64,000 bases of DNA from Bog-756 sp038210245 (GTDB lineage: Bacteria; Actinomycetota; Acidimicrobiia; Acidimicrobiales; RAAP-2), in the NCBI GenBank assembly GCA_038210245.1, contig JBBQWW010000006.1:1-64000 (forward strand). The letters are read 5' to 3'. A model generated the notes under the pieces. It did not search any database and was not told where the DNA came from. It saw nothing but the letters and a program-made list of their open reading frames with translations. Position numbers and translations under genes: made by a program. Numbering within the stretch: position 1 is the first letter of the stretch; the number at the start of each line of letters is the position of its first letter. Positions 39,280 through 47,987 of this stretch are shown here, piece after piece.

Positions 39280-39645
39280 TCAGGCGGTACGCACCCGCTC
39301 CCGAAGGATGGAGACCGAGTTGGCCGGCCGGCGCCGGGGATGGGTCCTCGCCACCAGCCGTCCCTTGGTCTTCTCCAACTGGTGCTCGAGCTTCTCCACC
39401 ACCAGGTCCACCGCCACCAGGGGGGCCGGAGCGGCGGCCCGGGCCCGGATGGTCCGACCGTGCCCCACGATGATCACCTCACACCGCTCCCGATCGGCGA
39501 TCCTCGGATTGTGCTCCTCGGAGAAGTGCACCTCGGCCCGTTCGAGGCCCGGACAGAGATGGCCGAGCCGGCCCACCTTCTCCTCGGTGAGGGACCTCAC
39601 CTCGTCCGACACGATCCTTCTGCCGTAGGCAATCACAACGTTCAC
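39280..39645 (-). CDS. hpf: Ribosome hibernation promoting factor, short form
   Basis: 121-aa protein of the HPF/YfiA family, which binds the 30S decoding channel and silences idle ribosomes. The domain runs MNVVIAYGRRIVSDEVR, KVGRLGHLCPGLERAEVHF, then VDLVVEKLEHQLEKTKGRLV with the basic helices. The usual actinobacterial long form has a second dimerisation domain of about 55 residues, which is absent; the protein ends with a short Arg-rich tail. GTG 39645 has GGAGG at 39653-39657. Position just upstream of secA is a common arrangement. Confidence 0.88.
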   Translation of the reverse strand: MNVVIAYGRRIVSDEVRSLTEEKVGRLGHLCPGLERAEVHFSEEHNPRIADRERCEVIIVGHGRTIRARAAAPAPLVAVDLVVEKLEHQLEKTKGRLVARTHPRRRPANSVSILRERVRTA

Positions 39646-40248
39646 TTGCTCGCCTCCATGGTTGCGGTGTTCGGTAACTACTTCTGCGGTCGGCCGGTCC
39701 TCCTGATCGGTCGTCGGAATGGTGCCGTGTAGCCGGGTGAAACGGTGTCATCGGGTGAAGTGGTGCAGTGGGAACTCGCTGTGAGCTGCGAGCGGCTGAC
39801 CTGGTCTTTGACCCCACACTCGCCTGCTGGGGGCGTAGCGACCCGGCTCCGGCGGCACCGACCGTTTCCGGTCGGGGGCCCTTCGGAGCCGTAGTTCGGC
39901 CGCGTCCTCCTCTCTCCGTCCGCCCCCGACAGCCGGGGACGCCACGGGCAGGTCTTACTCCTAAGCCGCACCATGCTCAGCAACCACAAGTTGCCTTACG
40001 TGGGTCGTTTTGCCTGCGACTGGCTTCGACTTGCAACCACAGACCCGCACGCAGCTCACACCCTGAAGTGTACGCCTCTCCCACCCGAAAACCAGGGGTC
40101 GGACCCCGCAGTTCACCAGGTCGTCATGAGGTCGTCATCGATCGGCAACGCCGCAGCTCTGACCAAACGGGTCGGACTCCGGGCAGCCAACTCCCAGCTC
40201 AGGGGGCTGTCCAGCACCCATGGGCTCACCCGATCAGGCTGGGAGGGG
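39646..40248. other. 600-nt intergenic region without a recognised gene
   Basis: No reading frame on either strand looks coding. The region is less GC-rich than its surroundings from about 39960 to 40080. It holds a nested inverted repeat (39845-39890), a small inverted repeat GCAAC...GTTGC (39980-39994), and a 9-nt direct repeat GCAACCACA at 39980-39988 and 40033-40041. Most likely it is the promoter and leader region of hpf-secA. Confidence 0.5.
39845..39890 (-). promoter_or_regulatory. Nested hairpin with GNRA loop upstream of hpf
   Basis: Outer arms GGCTCCG (39845-39851) and CGGAGCC (39884-39890), inner arms CCGACCG (39858-39864) and CGGTCGG (39869-39875). On the minus strand the inner loop reads GAAA, a stable GNRA tetraloop, so the structured strand is probably the one transcribed towards hpf, 200 nt downstream. 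No known riboswitch family was recognised. Confidence 0.4.
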
Positions 40249-41331
40249 TCAGTCCGAGCCCATTCGGAGCTGCTGTTTGATCTCGTCGAGGACGGGGATG
40301 GGGCCCGGATCGATGCCCTCGTGACCGGCCAGGTGGAGGGAGACGAAATCGCCGATCAGGGCCAGGTCGAGCAGCTGAGCCAGGTCGCCCTCACCGGCGG
40401 CCCGCACCTCGATGACCTCGGCCACCACCTCCGACAGCACGTCGACCACCAGGTCGAACCTGCGGCTCACCTGGGGATGTTCGGCGTCGTGGCGCAAATT
40501 GACCAACGTGATGAGCTGTCGGGTGGCGTCGCCGTGCTGACCCCAGCCGGCCACCTCGTTGTGGCAGAGCTCGGGATAGACGTTGGAGAAGGCCGGACAC
40601 TTGGCATTCTCGTTGACCTGGGCCTTCCACCGAAGGGCGGCGGCGCCGCCCAGGTCGCCCGAACTGTGGACGAGGGGGATGGTCCGCCCGATCCGCCGAG
40701 CCACCTCCTCGGCCTGGCTGCCGGGCTGCACCAGTTCGTCGCGACGCGCTCTGAGCTGGTCGACGGCCTGGTCCACCCACTGCGAGGCTCCGGGGAACAG
40801 CCCGATCGCTTCCAGCAGCACCAGGGGCGGGATGGCCATGGCCCCGAGGGCCGCCCGGGGCTGGGGGATATCGGTGGGCACGGGCACCACCGGCACGTCC
40901 CACTCGCCGGCCAGCTCCATCAGAGCCCCCCCGCCGGCCACCACCACGAGGGAGGCCCCGGCCTCGTACGCTCCGGCTGCCGCCTCCAGGGTCTCCTCGG
41001 TATTGCCCGAAAAGGACATGGCGAACACCAACGAGCCGGTGCCCACGAAGTCCGGCGGCACGTATCCCTTGACCACCGTCACCGGGACCGGCATGAAGGG
41101 GGCAGCCGTGGCCACCAGCACATCGCCGGCGATTCCGCTCCCGCCCATGCCCAGCACCACCACGTTCTCCACCTGGTCGTGGCCGGGAAGTCCCGAGACC
41201 CCCCGGGCCGCCGACACCGCCGCCGCCACCTGCTCGGGCAGTCCGGCGGTGGCCCCCCACATGTCGAGGGTGTCGAGGGTCAACGGTGACGGATGGGTGG
41301 GTGCTGCCGTGGCTCCCTCCGGAGCGGTCAC
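40249..41331 (-). CDS. Bifunctional phosphoglucose/phosphomannose isomerase family protein
   Basis: 360-aa SIS-domain isomerase interconverting glucose-6-P or mannose-6-P with fructose-6-P. The first SIS domain shows VVVLGMGGSGIAGDVL, the second FAMSFSGNTEETLEAA, a phosphosugar-binding serine-rich loop. The C-terminal PGI/PMI domain has NENAKCPAFSNVYPELCHNE with the conserved active-site His/Glu. The gene overlaps the Trm112 gene (ATGA) and follows manB, so it probably supplies mannose-6-P for manB. Confidence 0.9.
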   Translation of the reverse strand: MTAPEGATAAPTHPSPLTLDTLDMWGATAGLPEQVAAAVSAARGVSGLPGHDQVENVVVLGMGGSGIAGDVLVATAAPFMPVPVTVVKGYVPPDFVGTGSLVFAMSFSGNTEETLEAAAGAYEAGASLVVVAGGGALMELAGEWDVPVVPVPTDIPQPRAALGAMAIPPLVLLEAIGLFPGASQWVDQAVDQLRARRDELVQPGSQAEEVARRIGRTIPLVHSSGDLGGAAALRWKAQVNENAKCPAFSNVYPELCHNEVAGWGQHGDATRQLITLVNLRHDAEHPQVSRRFDLVVDVLSEVVAEVIEVRAAGEGDLAQLLDLALIGDFVSLHLAGHEGIDPGPIPVLDEIKQQLRMGSD

Positions 41332-41573
41332 GACGCGGTAGGCCCACCGGTGGACACGGCCCCGCCGGCGTCAGCCTTGGCCACCAGGCGGTCGTGCTCG
41401 GCGTCGTCCACGGCGGTGGCCTCGTCGATCAGCATCACCGGGATCCCGTCCCGCACCTCGTAGCTGCGGTGCAGACGGGGGTTGTAGAGCCGGTCCTCGT
41501 CGGCGAAGTACAGGAGCGCCCCCTTGTCCTCGGGGCACGCCAGCACATCGATCAGCAGTGGGTCAAGCGTCAT
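41328..41573 (-). CDS. Trm112 family protein
   Basis: 81-aa Trm112-like protein (LLIDVLACPEDKGALLYF, then YNPRLHRSYEVRDGIPVML). The family consists of small partner proteins of methyltransferases; in bacteria it often sits beside sugar-phosphate genes and has no proven role. Only one Cys of the usual CPxC pair is present. GAGAGG lies 8 nt upstream of the ATG. Confidence 0.87.
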   Translation of the reverse strand: MTLDPLLIDVLACPEDKGALLYFADEDRLYNPRLHRSYEVRDGIPVMLIDEATAVDDAEHDRLVAKADAGGAVSTGGPTAS

Positions 41574-41640
41574 GATCCGGTCCTCTCTCGTCGATCCGGT
41601 AGCGGGTGGGCCCGGTCCACCGGGTGCCCACGGTCCATCC

Positions 41641-43032
41641 TCAGCCGGCCAGCAGTCGGTCGATATCGCCCTGGACCTCGGTGACCCGGTGGGCGCAGGT
41701 GACGGCGTCGGGGGCCTCCACGTTGAGGCGGAGCAGGGGCTCGGTGTTGGACGGGCGCAGGTTGTACCACCAGTCCCCCCGGTCCACGGTCAGTCCGTCG
41801 AGCCGGTCGGCGGTCCCGCGCTCCCCGCCGGCCGCCTCCACTTCGGCGGCCATCAGCTCGACTGCACCCGCCGGATCGTCCACCACCGTGTTGATCTCAC
41901 CCGAAGCGGCGTAGCGCTTGAACGGCTCAAGCAGCTCGGAGAGGGGCTTGCCGGTGACGCTCAGCAGCTCGAGGACGACCATGGCGGCGATGATGCCAGA
42001 GTCGGCCCGGTAGTTGTCCCGGAAGTAGTAGTGGCCGGAGTGCTCGCCGCCGAAGACGGCCCCCGTCTCGGCCATCACCTGCTTGATGAAGCTGTGTCCG
42101 ACCTTGGTCCGGATGCCGATGCCGCCCCTCTCGGCGATGACCTCAGGCACCACGCGGGAGCAGATGCAGTTGTAGAGCACGGTGGACCCGGGGTACTTGT
42201 CCAGCATCGATGCCGCCACCAGGGCCGTGGTCAGGGAGCCCGACACCGGCTCGGCCTGCTCGTCCACCAGGAAGACGCGGTCGGCGTCCCCGTCGAAGGC
42301 CAGGCCGATGTCGGCGCCGGCGGCCAACACGGCGGCCTTCAGGGACACCAGGTTCTCGGGCTGGATGGGGTCGGCCGGGTGGTTGGGGAAGTTCCCGTCG
42401 AGCTCGGGGAAGAGGATGTCCACCTCGAAGGGAAGCCCCTCGAAGACTTTGGGGGCCACCAGGCCACCCATCCCGTTGGCGGTGTCGGCCACCACCCGGA
42501 GCGGTCGCAGGGAGGCGGTGTCGACGAAGGAACGGACGTGGTCAGCGTAGGCCTCGAGCACCGACCGCTCCTCGAGAGGGGCGAGCCGGCCCGGGTCTAC
42601 GGCCGGCGGTCCGTCAGTCCCCCACTCGGTCAGCAGGGCCTCGGCGGTGGACTGGATCTCGGACAGGCCGGTGTCCCTCCCGATGGGTCGGGCCCCGGAC
42701 TGGCACAGCTTGAGGCCGTTGTAGCGGGCCGGATTGTGGGAAGCGGTGAACATGGCCCCGGGGGCGTCGAGGCTCCCGGCGGCGAAGTAGAGGAGGTCGG
42801 TGGAGGCCAGGCCCAGGTCGACCACGGTCACGCCCTCGGACCGGACCCCCTCGGCGAAGGCCTGGGAGAGCGCCACTCCGGACTCCCGCATGTCCCTGGC
42901 CACCAGCACCTTCGGGGCCCCGGTGAAGCGGGCCACGGCGATCCCGATGGCCCGGAACTGGTCGGCGTTCAACTCGTCGGGGACCACGCCCCGGATGTCG
43001 TACGCCTTGAAGACGGAGGAGAGGCTGCTCAT
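41641..43032 (-). CDS. manB: Phosphomannomutase/phosphoglucomutase
   Basis: 463-aa alpha-D-phosphohexomutase interconverting mannose-6-P and mannose-1-P (or the glucose equivalents). The phosphoserine loop is FTASHNPARYNGLKLC, the metal loop FDGDADRVFLVDEQ, the sugar-binding loop GGEHSGHYYFRDNY, and the phosphate loop RPSNTEPLLRLNVE. First gene of manB-Trm112-PGI/PMI, matching the order conserved in actinobacteria. TAGGAT is 9 nt before the ATG. Confidence 0.95.
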   Translation of the reverse strand: MSSLSSVFKAYDIRGVVPDELNADQFRAIGIAVARFTGAPKVLVARDMRESGVALSQAFAEGVRSEGVTVVDLGLASTDLLYFAAGSLDAPGAMFTASHNPARYNGLKLCQSGARPIGRDTGLSEIQSTAEALLTEWGTDGPPAVDPGRLAPLEERSVLEAYADHVRSFVDTASLRPLRVVADTANGMGGLVAPKVFEGLPFEVDILFPELDGNFPNHPADPIQPENLVSLKAAVLAAGADIGLAFDGDADRVFLVDEQAEPVSGSLTTALVAASMLDKYPGSTVLYNCICSRVVPEVIAERGGIGIRTKVGHSFIKQVMAETGAVFGGEHSGHYYFRDNYRADSGIIAAMVVLELLSVTGKPLSELLEPFKRYAASGEINTVVDDPAGAVELMAAEVEAAGGERGTADRLDGLTVDRGDWWYNLRPSNTEPLLRLNVEAPDAVTCAHRVTEVQGDIDRLLAG

Positions 43033-43041
43033 GGCCGGGCC

Positions 43042-43047
43042 ATCCTA
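43042..43047 (-). promoter_or_regulatory. TAGGAT -10-like hexamer for manB
   Basis: Reads TAGGAT on the minus strand, 9 nt before ATG 43032. Confidence 0.45.
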
Positions 43048-43175
43048 GCCAGCCGGCCCGGGCCCATCGAAGGGACCGCCCGGCCCGGGAAGCACGGAGG
43101 GACCGGCCGACCGGGGACCATCGACGGCACCCAGCGGCCCGGGGACGATCCGGCAGGGTGTGCGAAGATCGGCCG

Positions 43176-44786
43176 ATGGGCGACAGCGTGTCACCGTGGC
43201 GGATCTGCAGGGCGGTGGCCCTGGTCGGCGTGAGTGCCGTGGCGGTGATGCTGGCGACGCTGGCCCTCCCCGGCGCCGTCGGTGGTTCGCCGGCTCCGGC
43301 GTCGGCCCCGTCCCCGAACCCGCCGACCGCCGCCCTCGGGGGAGCACCGGCCGGCGAGCCCACCAGCTCGCACCCGGTGGTGGCCCTGGCCAACGACCCG
43401 GCCACCGGCGGGTACTGGGTGGTCGCCTCCGACGGCGGGGTCTTCGCCTTGGACGCCCCGTTCTACGGCTCGGCCGGCGCCCTGCCCCTGGCCCGTCCCG
43501 TGGTCGGGGCGGCGGCCACCCCCGACGGAGGTGGGTACTGGCTGGTGGCCTCCGACGGTGGGGTCTTCGCCTTCGGGGACGCCGGGTTCTACGGCTCGAC
43601 GGGCGGCCGGCACCTCAACCAGCCCATCGTGGGGCTGGCGGCCACCCCCGACGGGGGCGGGTACTGGCTGGTGGCCTCCGACGGTGGGGTCTTCGCCTTC
43701 GGCGACGCTGCGTTCTACGGCTCCACGGGGGCTGTGCACCTCAACCGTCCCGTGGTGGGGATGGGCGCCGCTCCCGATGGGGACGGCTACTGGCTGGTGG
43801 CCTCCGACGGAGGCATCTTCGCCTTCGGGGACGCCGGGTTCTACGGCTCCACGGGGGCCGTGCACCTCAACCGTCCCGTGGTGGGGATGGCCGCCGCTCC
43901 CGGTGGGGGCGGCTACTGGCTGGTGGCCACCGACGGCGGCCTGTTCAGCTTCGGGGACGCCGGCTTCGCCGGGGCGGCCACCGGTCTGCTCCGGCGGGGA
44001 GCGGTAGGGATGGCCGCGGCCGACGGCGGCTATCGGATCCTCTCGGGCGACGGGAGCGTCTACGCCTTCGGGGGTGCTCCCTACCACGGGTCGGTCTACG
44101 TGCCCCCCATGGTCGGCGAGGTAGTCACCATCGACCCGGGCCACGACGGCGGCAACGGCGGGGCAGCCGGCTTCATCGCCCGGCCTATCGACGGGGGCAA
44201 CTTCACCGAGCCCTGCGACACCGTCGGCACCGAGACGGGGTCGGGCTACCCCGAGCACGCCTTCACCTTCGATGTGGGCATCCGGCTCCAGGCCCTGCTG
44301 GAGGCCGAAGGGGCCACGGTGGTCATGACCCGGACCGACGACAGCGGCGTGGGACCGTGCGTGAACGCACGGGCGGCCATCGGGAACGCCGCCGGGGCGG
44401 ATGCCGCCATCTCCATCCACGCCGACGGCGGCCCGGTGTCGGGTCGGGGCTTCGACGTCATCGAGCCGGCGCCGGTGGTCAGCCCGATCAGTAACAACAC
44501 CGCCGTGGTGCCGGCATCGGCCGGGCTGGCCGCCGCCGTGCGGACGTCCTTTGCCGCCGACACCGGCGAGTCGGCCTCCGACTACTCCGGGCTCGGGGGG
44601 ATCGACCAACGGAACAACCTGGGCGGTCTCAACCTGACCACGGTGCCCAAGGTGCTGATCGAGTGCGCCAACATGCAGAACCCGGTGGACGCCGGCCTCA
44701 CCGAGAGCCCGCAGTGGCGTCAACAGGCGGCCCAGGGCCTAGCCGATGGCATCACCGCCTACCTCGAGGCCGGCCAGGCGCCCTAA
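43176..44786 (+). CDS. N-acetylmuramoyl-L-alanine amidase with N-terminal beta-propeller-like repeats
   Basis: Secreted wall hydrolase of 536 aa. Signal peptide: ICRAVALVGVSAVAVMLATL followed by Ala/Pro-rich linker. Residues about 68-315 hold six repeats of about 42 aa with the core GYWLVASDGGVFAFGDA and FYGSTG, probably a propeller-like binding domain. The C-terminal Amidase_3 domain cuts the lactyl-amide bond between MurNAc and L-Ala; its zinc ligands are the His of VVTIDPGHDGG, the Glu of SGYPEHAFTF and the His of AAISIHADGG. The C-terminal catalytic Glu lies in PKVLIECANMQN. Start ATG 43176; GTG 43158 also possible. Confidence 0.9.
   Translation: MGDSVSPWRICRAVALVGVSAVAVMLATLALPGAVGGSPAPASAPSPNPPTAALGGAPAGEPTSSHPVVALANDPATGGYWVVASDGGVFALDAPFYGSAGALPLARPVVGAAATPDGGGYWLVASDGGVFAFGDAGFYGSTGGRHLNQPIVGLAATPDGGGYWLVASDGGVFAFGDAAFYGSTGAVHLNRPVVGMGAAPDGDGYWLVASDGGIFAFGDAGFYGSTGAVHLNRPVVGMAAAPGGGGYWLVATDGGLFSFGDAGFAGAATGLLRRGAVGMAAADGGYRILSGDGSVYAFGGAPYHGSVYVPPMVGEVVTIDPGHDGGNGGAAGFIARPIDGGNFTEPCDTVGTETGSGYPEHAFTFDVGIRLQALLEAEGATVVMTRTDDSGVGPCVNARAAIGNAAGADAAISIHADGGPVSGRGFDVIEPAPVVSPISNNTAVVPASAGLAAAVRTSFAADTGESASDYSGLGGIDQRNNLGGLNLTTVPKVLIECANMQNPVDAGLTESPQWRQQAAQGLADGITAYLEAGQAP
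43377..44100 (+). repeat. Six imperfect 123-126 nt tandem repeats in the amidase gene
   Basis: Units begin at 43377, 43500, 43626, 43752, 43878 and 44001. Units 2-5 are strongly alike; the boundary between units 4 and 5 repeats the DNA of units 3 to 4 almost base for base, suggesting recent duplication. Confidence 0.9.
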
Positions 44787-44835
44787 ATCGCTGGGGCCCG
44801 ATCCCGGCCGGCCGGCGTCCGCCCTCGCTGCGGTG

Positions 44836-45522
44836 TCAGTCGTCCAGGCCGCCCGACCCGTCGGAGCCCTCGGCCAGCATGGCCACCACGTCTCCGGCCA
44901 TCTCCTGACAGAGCTGCTCCAGCTGGGTCAACTGGGACTCGAGGGTGAGCGAGGCCAGCAGCTGCTGTCGGTCCATCTGGTTGAGAGGGGCCAGTTCGCA
45001 GAGCTGCCAGGCCATGTCCTCGTCGCCGCCGGCGATCTCCAGGTCGTGGGGTAGGGCGGGAACCTCGCCGAGCTCGGAGAGGAGCGACCGGAGCCGGCGG
45101 ACGGACAGCTCGGCGGTAGCCAGGGCCTGCGGGCCGACGCCTCCTCGCGCCACCGGCAGCTCCTCCACCTGGGCTCGGGGGTAGGGCGCGTCGGTCAGCC
45201 AGCGGTCCACCCGGACCCGCCGGTCACCGCGAGCGATCACCAGCATCCTCCCGTCCTCCAGCTCGGCGACCTGGTCGATGCGGGCCACCGTCCCCACGTC
45301 GACCCGACGGTCTCCGCCGCCCACCTCCGAACCCCGGGCGATCAGGACCACGCCGAACTCACCGTCACCGTCGAGGCAGTCGGCCATCAGCGCCCGGTAG
45401 CGGTCCTCGAACACGTGCAGGGGGAGACCACCGAGCGGGAACAGCACCGTAGACAGCGGGAACATGCCAAGGGTCCGGGGGGTGGGCACCGTCGGCTCAG
45501 GGCCCGACCGGGGCGTCGGCAC
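44836..45522 (-). CDS. LON substrate-binding domain protein
   Basis: 228-aa stand-alone LON N-domain protein (MFPLSTVLFPLGGLPLHVFE, RYRALMADCLDGDGEFGVVL) without the AAA or protease domains of Lon. Such proteins may bind unfolded substrates or act as adaptors, but the role is open. The frame begins with GTG 45522 inside the end of the upstream gene (26-nt overlap); ATG 45465 is a later start that places the LON motif at the N-terminus. It is the last gene of a CPBP-membrane protein-LON run. Confidence 0.85.
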   Translation of the reverse strand: MPTPRSGPEPTVPTPRTLGMFPLSTVLFPLGGLPLHVFEDRYRALMADCLDGDGEFGVVLIARGSEVGGGDRRVDVGTVARIDQVAELEDGRMLVIARGDRRVRVDRWLTDAPYPRAQVEELPVARGGVGPQALATAELSVRRLRSLLSELGEVPALPHDLEIAGGDEDMAWQLCELAPLNQMDRQQLLASLTLESQLTQLEQLCQEMAGDVVAMLAEGSDGSGGLDD

Positions 45523-47986
45523 GCGTACCCGCTCCGCTCCGGATCGCCCGGCGGCGGCGGCGCTCAGCCACGGCCAGTCCCACCGCCGCGGCCAGCGCCA
45601 CCAGGGAGATGAGCTGGCCGATCTCGTCGGATGGTGAGCTGGCGTAGGTCAGGGTCACGTCGTGGCTGGTCGGGACCACCACCATCAGGTTGGGAGCGGC
45701 CCGCCACGGGCCGTCGGCCCCGGAGGCCTTCCAGTTGGGGAAGTACGACACCCGCACCTCGACCGGGGTGCCGACCCGGTCCACGTGGAAGGAGACCGAG
45801 GAGTCCGTCTGGACCACGTGGGAGACGGTGGTGGCCGGCTCGGCGACGGCGGCCGGCCGGGTCTCGCTCACCGGCACGCGGGCCCAGTCGGCGGGGCCGT
45901 CGGCGGCGGGGACCACGTTCCACCGGGTGGGGTCGTCGTACCAGCTGACCGCCGGGGCCAGCCAGCCGCTCTGACTGGGCGACACGCCCTTCCACACCAC
46001 CGGTCGGTTGGCCAGTGGCTGGACCAGAGCGGTGTCGGCCACCCGGTAGACCTTCCAGGTGGTGTCGAGGGTCTCCCCGTTGTAGCTGGTGCTCCACGGT
46101 CCGGTCGAGCCCACCTCGGTCAGGGCCGGGTCGGCGGCGGCGGCGGTCTCCACCGTGCTGGACGCGGCCAGGAAGTACTGCACCCCCATCTGTTGGAGGT
46201 GCTCGACCCCCAGGGGCACGTTGAGGCCGCCGTAGGGCAGCCCCACCACGGCGTCGGACGGATTGGGGGACAGCTCGTTCTGATTGATGAAGTGGAACGG
46301 CGTGGACGAGGCCGACTCGAAGAGCAGGCCCTCCATGGAGTCGATGCAGCCGTTGGTCCAGTACGGGAGCAGCATCAGCGACATGGTGGTGCCGAAGCGG
46401 TTCTCCGACGGGTCGTACTCCCACATGGCCCGCCCGCACCCCTCAGTGGCCCCCACCTTGGCCATCATCTGGATCACGGCGTGGTACTCGGGGTAGTCGG
46501 GCTTGCGTTCGTAGCCGGAGTAGTTCCAGTCGGCCCAGGCGCTGGGCTGGTTGGCGCTGACGGTGACGCCCACCTGGCTCAGGGCCGTGGCCGGCAGCAC
46601 CAGAGGCGGCACCACCACCAGGCACGCCGCGGCCAGGGCCACCAACGGCCCGACCACCGCTCCGGCGGGCACACCGGAAGGGACTGGTCGCCGGAACCGG
46701 CTGACCCGGGCGCCCGGGCGCCACGGCACCTCGCGGACGGCGCCCAGACGTTGACGCAACACCTCCACCCACTGGTCCAGCCGGCGACGACGGTAGGCGC
46801 GGGCGGTGGCCGACACCACCTCGGCCAGGGCGTACCCGGCCAACAGGTACAGGCAGAGGAACCAGAAAGGGAGGAACCGGGCGTTGTAGAGCTTGTTGGC
46901 CGGATCGAGGCAGACGGCGACGGCCGAGAGAACCCCCATCACCACCACGAAGAGGGCCACCCGGTTGCGCCGCAGCACCATGGCCACCAGGCCCACCAGG
47001 TCGGCGGCCAGCACCCAGCGGGCCGAGGCCGGGAACAGCAGATGGGGAAAGCCGAGCACCTTGGTGTAGCCCATGTTGGTGGTGTAGGCCTGGCCGGTGG
47101 CGAAGGGCAGCAGCCACCAGGCGCTGAGGCCGACCCCGATCACCCCGGCCACCACCGACCAGAGCAGGCGCTTCGACCAGCGGCGCCGGGCCAGGCGCCC
47201 ACGCCGGCCGCCACGGACACCGCGGACCACGTCGGCGTCGAGCAGCAGCCAGACCACGGCACCGGCCGCGGCGAACAGGGCGGGCAGGAGGTGGCAGAGC
47301 AGGGTGACGGCGAAGAGCACTGCGGCGAGCGCCCGGTGGCGGCCGGTCCTGAGCCCGCGGGCCCACACCCCGAGGAAGAGCAGCGCCAACGAGAGGCTCA
47401 GGGAGAAGGAGAACTCGCCGGCCAGGGTGGAGAGGAGGTTGCCGCCGTAGATGGAGAAGCTCGGCTCGAAGAGGAACGGGAGCGTGGCCGCGGCCAGACA
47501 GCCGGGACCAGGGTCTCGCAGTCCGGCCAGGCGGCCGAAGGCCCAGGCGCACACGGGCAGGGTCAGGGTGCCGAGCACGGTGACCAGCTTGAAGGCCACG
47601 TCGTAGGAGACCACGGCGTTGAACAGCACGGTGATCATGCCGGGCAGGGGGAAGTAGAAGGTGTAGAGCGGGAACCCGTCGTACCAGTCAGGGTCCCACC
47701 CGGTCAGCTGTCCGTGGGTGAGCAGGTGGGACTTGAGGAAGGCCGGCAGCATGACGTGAGCCCCGGTGTCGCCCCCGGCGGTGGTGGTGTTGGCCAGGAG
47801 TAGGGACGGATGGAGCTGGCTGAGGGCCACCAGCGTGACCCCGGCCACCACGGCCAGGTTGGCCCATCCCGGCCAGGCCGACGGTCGGGTCAGCCGACGG
47901 GTCCACGATGGCGAACGGGGGGCCAGCCGGGGCTGGGGTGGGGGGACCGGGGACGGCGCCGGGGCCACCTCGACGGGTGCGGTCAT
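45497..47986 (-). CDS. Large polytopic membrane protein (PTPS-related/GT-C-like)
   Basis: 829-aa membrane protein with about ten hydrophobic segments in the first two thirds and an extracytoplasmic C-terminal region ending in one more helix (GQLISLVALAAAVGLAVAE). The N-terminal motif GGDTGAHVMLPAFLKSHLL and GWDPDWYDGFPLYTFYFPLP resemble the 6-pyruvoyl-tetrahydropterin-synthase-related membrane family and GT-C glycosyltransferases using polyprenyl-linked sugars. The specific reaction is unknown. A role in envelope glycans or lipids is an inference from fold and neighbours. It starts one nucleotide after the CPBP gene stop. Confidence 0.75.
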   Translation of the reverse strand: MTAPVEVAPAPSPVPPPQPRLAPRSPSWTRRLTRPSAWPGWANLAVVAGVTLVALSQLHPSLLLANTTTAGGDTGAHVMLPAFLKSHLLTHGQLTGWDPDWYDGFPLYTFYFPLPGMITVLFNAVVSYDVAFKLVTVLGTLTLPVCAWAFGRLAGLRDPGPGCLAAATLPFLFEPSFSIYGGNLLSTLAGEFSFSLSLSLALLFLGVWARGLRTGRHRALAAVLFAVTLLCHLLPALFAAAGAVVWLLLDADVVRGVRGGRRGRLARRRWSKRLLWSVVAGVIGVGLSAWWLLPFATGQAYTTNMGYTKVLGFPHLLFPASARWVLAADLVGLVAMVLRRNRVALFVVVMGVLSAVAVCLDPANKLYNARFLPFWFLCLYLLAGYALAEVVSATARAYRRRRLDQWVEVLRQRLGAVREVPWRPGARVSRFRRPVPSGVPAGAVVGPLVALAAACLVVVPPLVLPATALSQVGVTVSANQPSAWADWNYSGYERKPDYPEYHAVIQMMAKVGATEGCGRAMWEYDPSENRFGTTMSLMLLPYWTNGCIDSMEGLLFESASSTPFHFINQNELSPNPSDAVVGLPYGGLNVPLGVEHLQQMGVQYFLAASSTVETAAAADPALTEVGSTGPWSTSYNGETLDTTWKVYRVADTALVQPLANRPVVWKGVSPSQSGWLAPAVSWYDDPTRWNVVPAADGPADWARVPVSETRPAAVAEPATTVSHVVQTDSSVSFHVDRVGTPVEVRVSYFPNWKASGADGPWRAAPNLMVVVPTSHDVTLTYASSPSDEIGQLISLVALAAAVGLAVAERRRRRAIRSGAGTRADAPVGP

Positions 47987-47987
47987 C

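Noticed and set aside
39646..40248. tmRNA, RNase P RNA or SRP RNA in the large intergenic region
   Set aside because: None of the hallmark conserved segments of these RNAs was found on either strand.
45662..47803. 713-codon open frame on the plus strand
   Set aside because: Antisense to the large membrane protein; His/Gly/Gln-rich, no hydrophobic pattern or motif.
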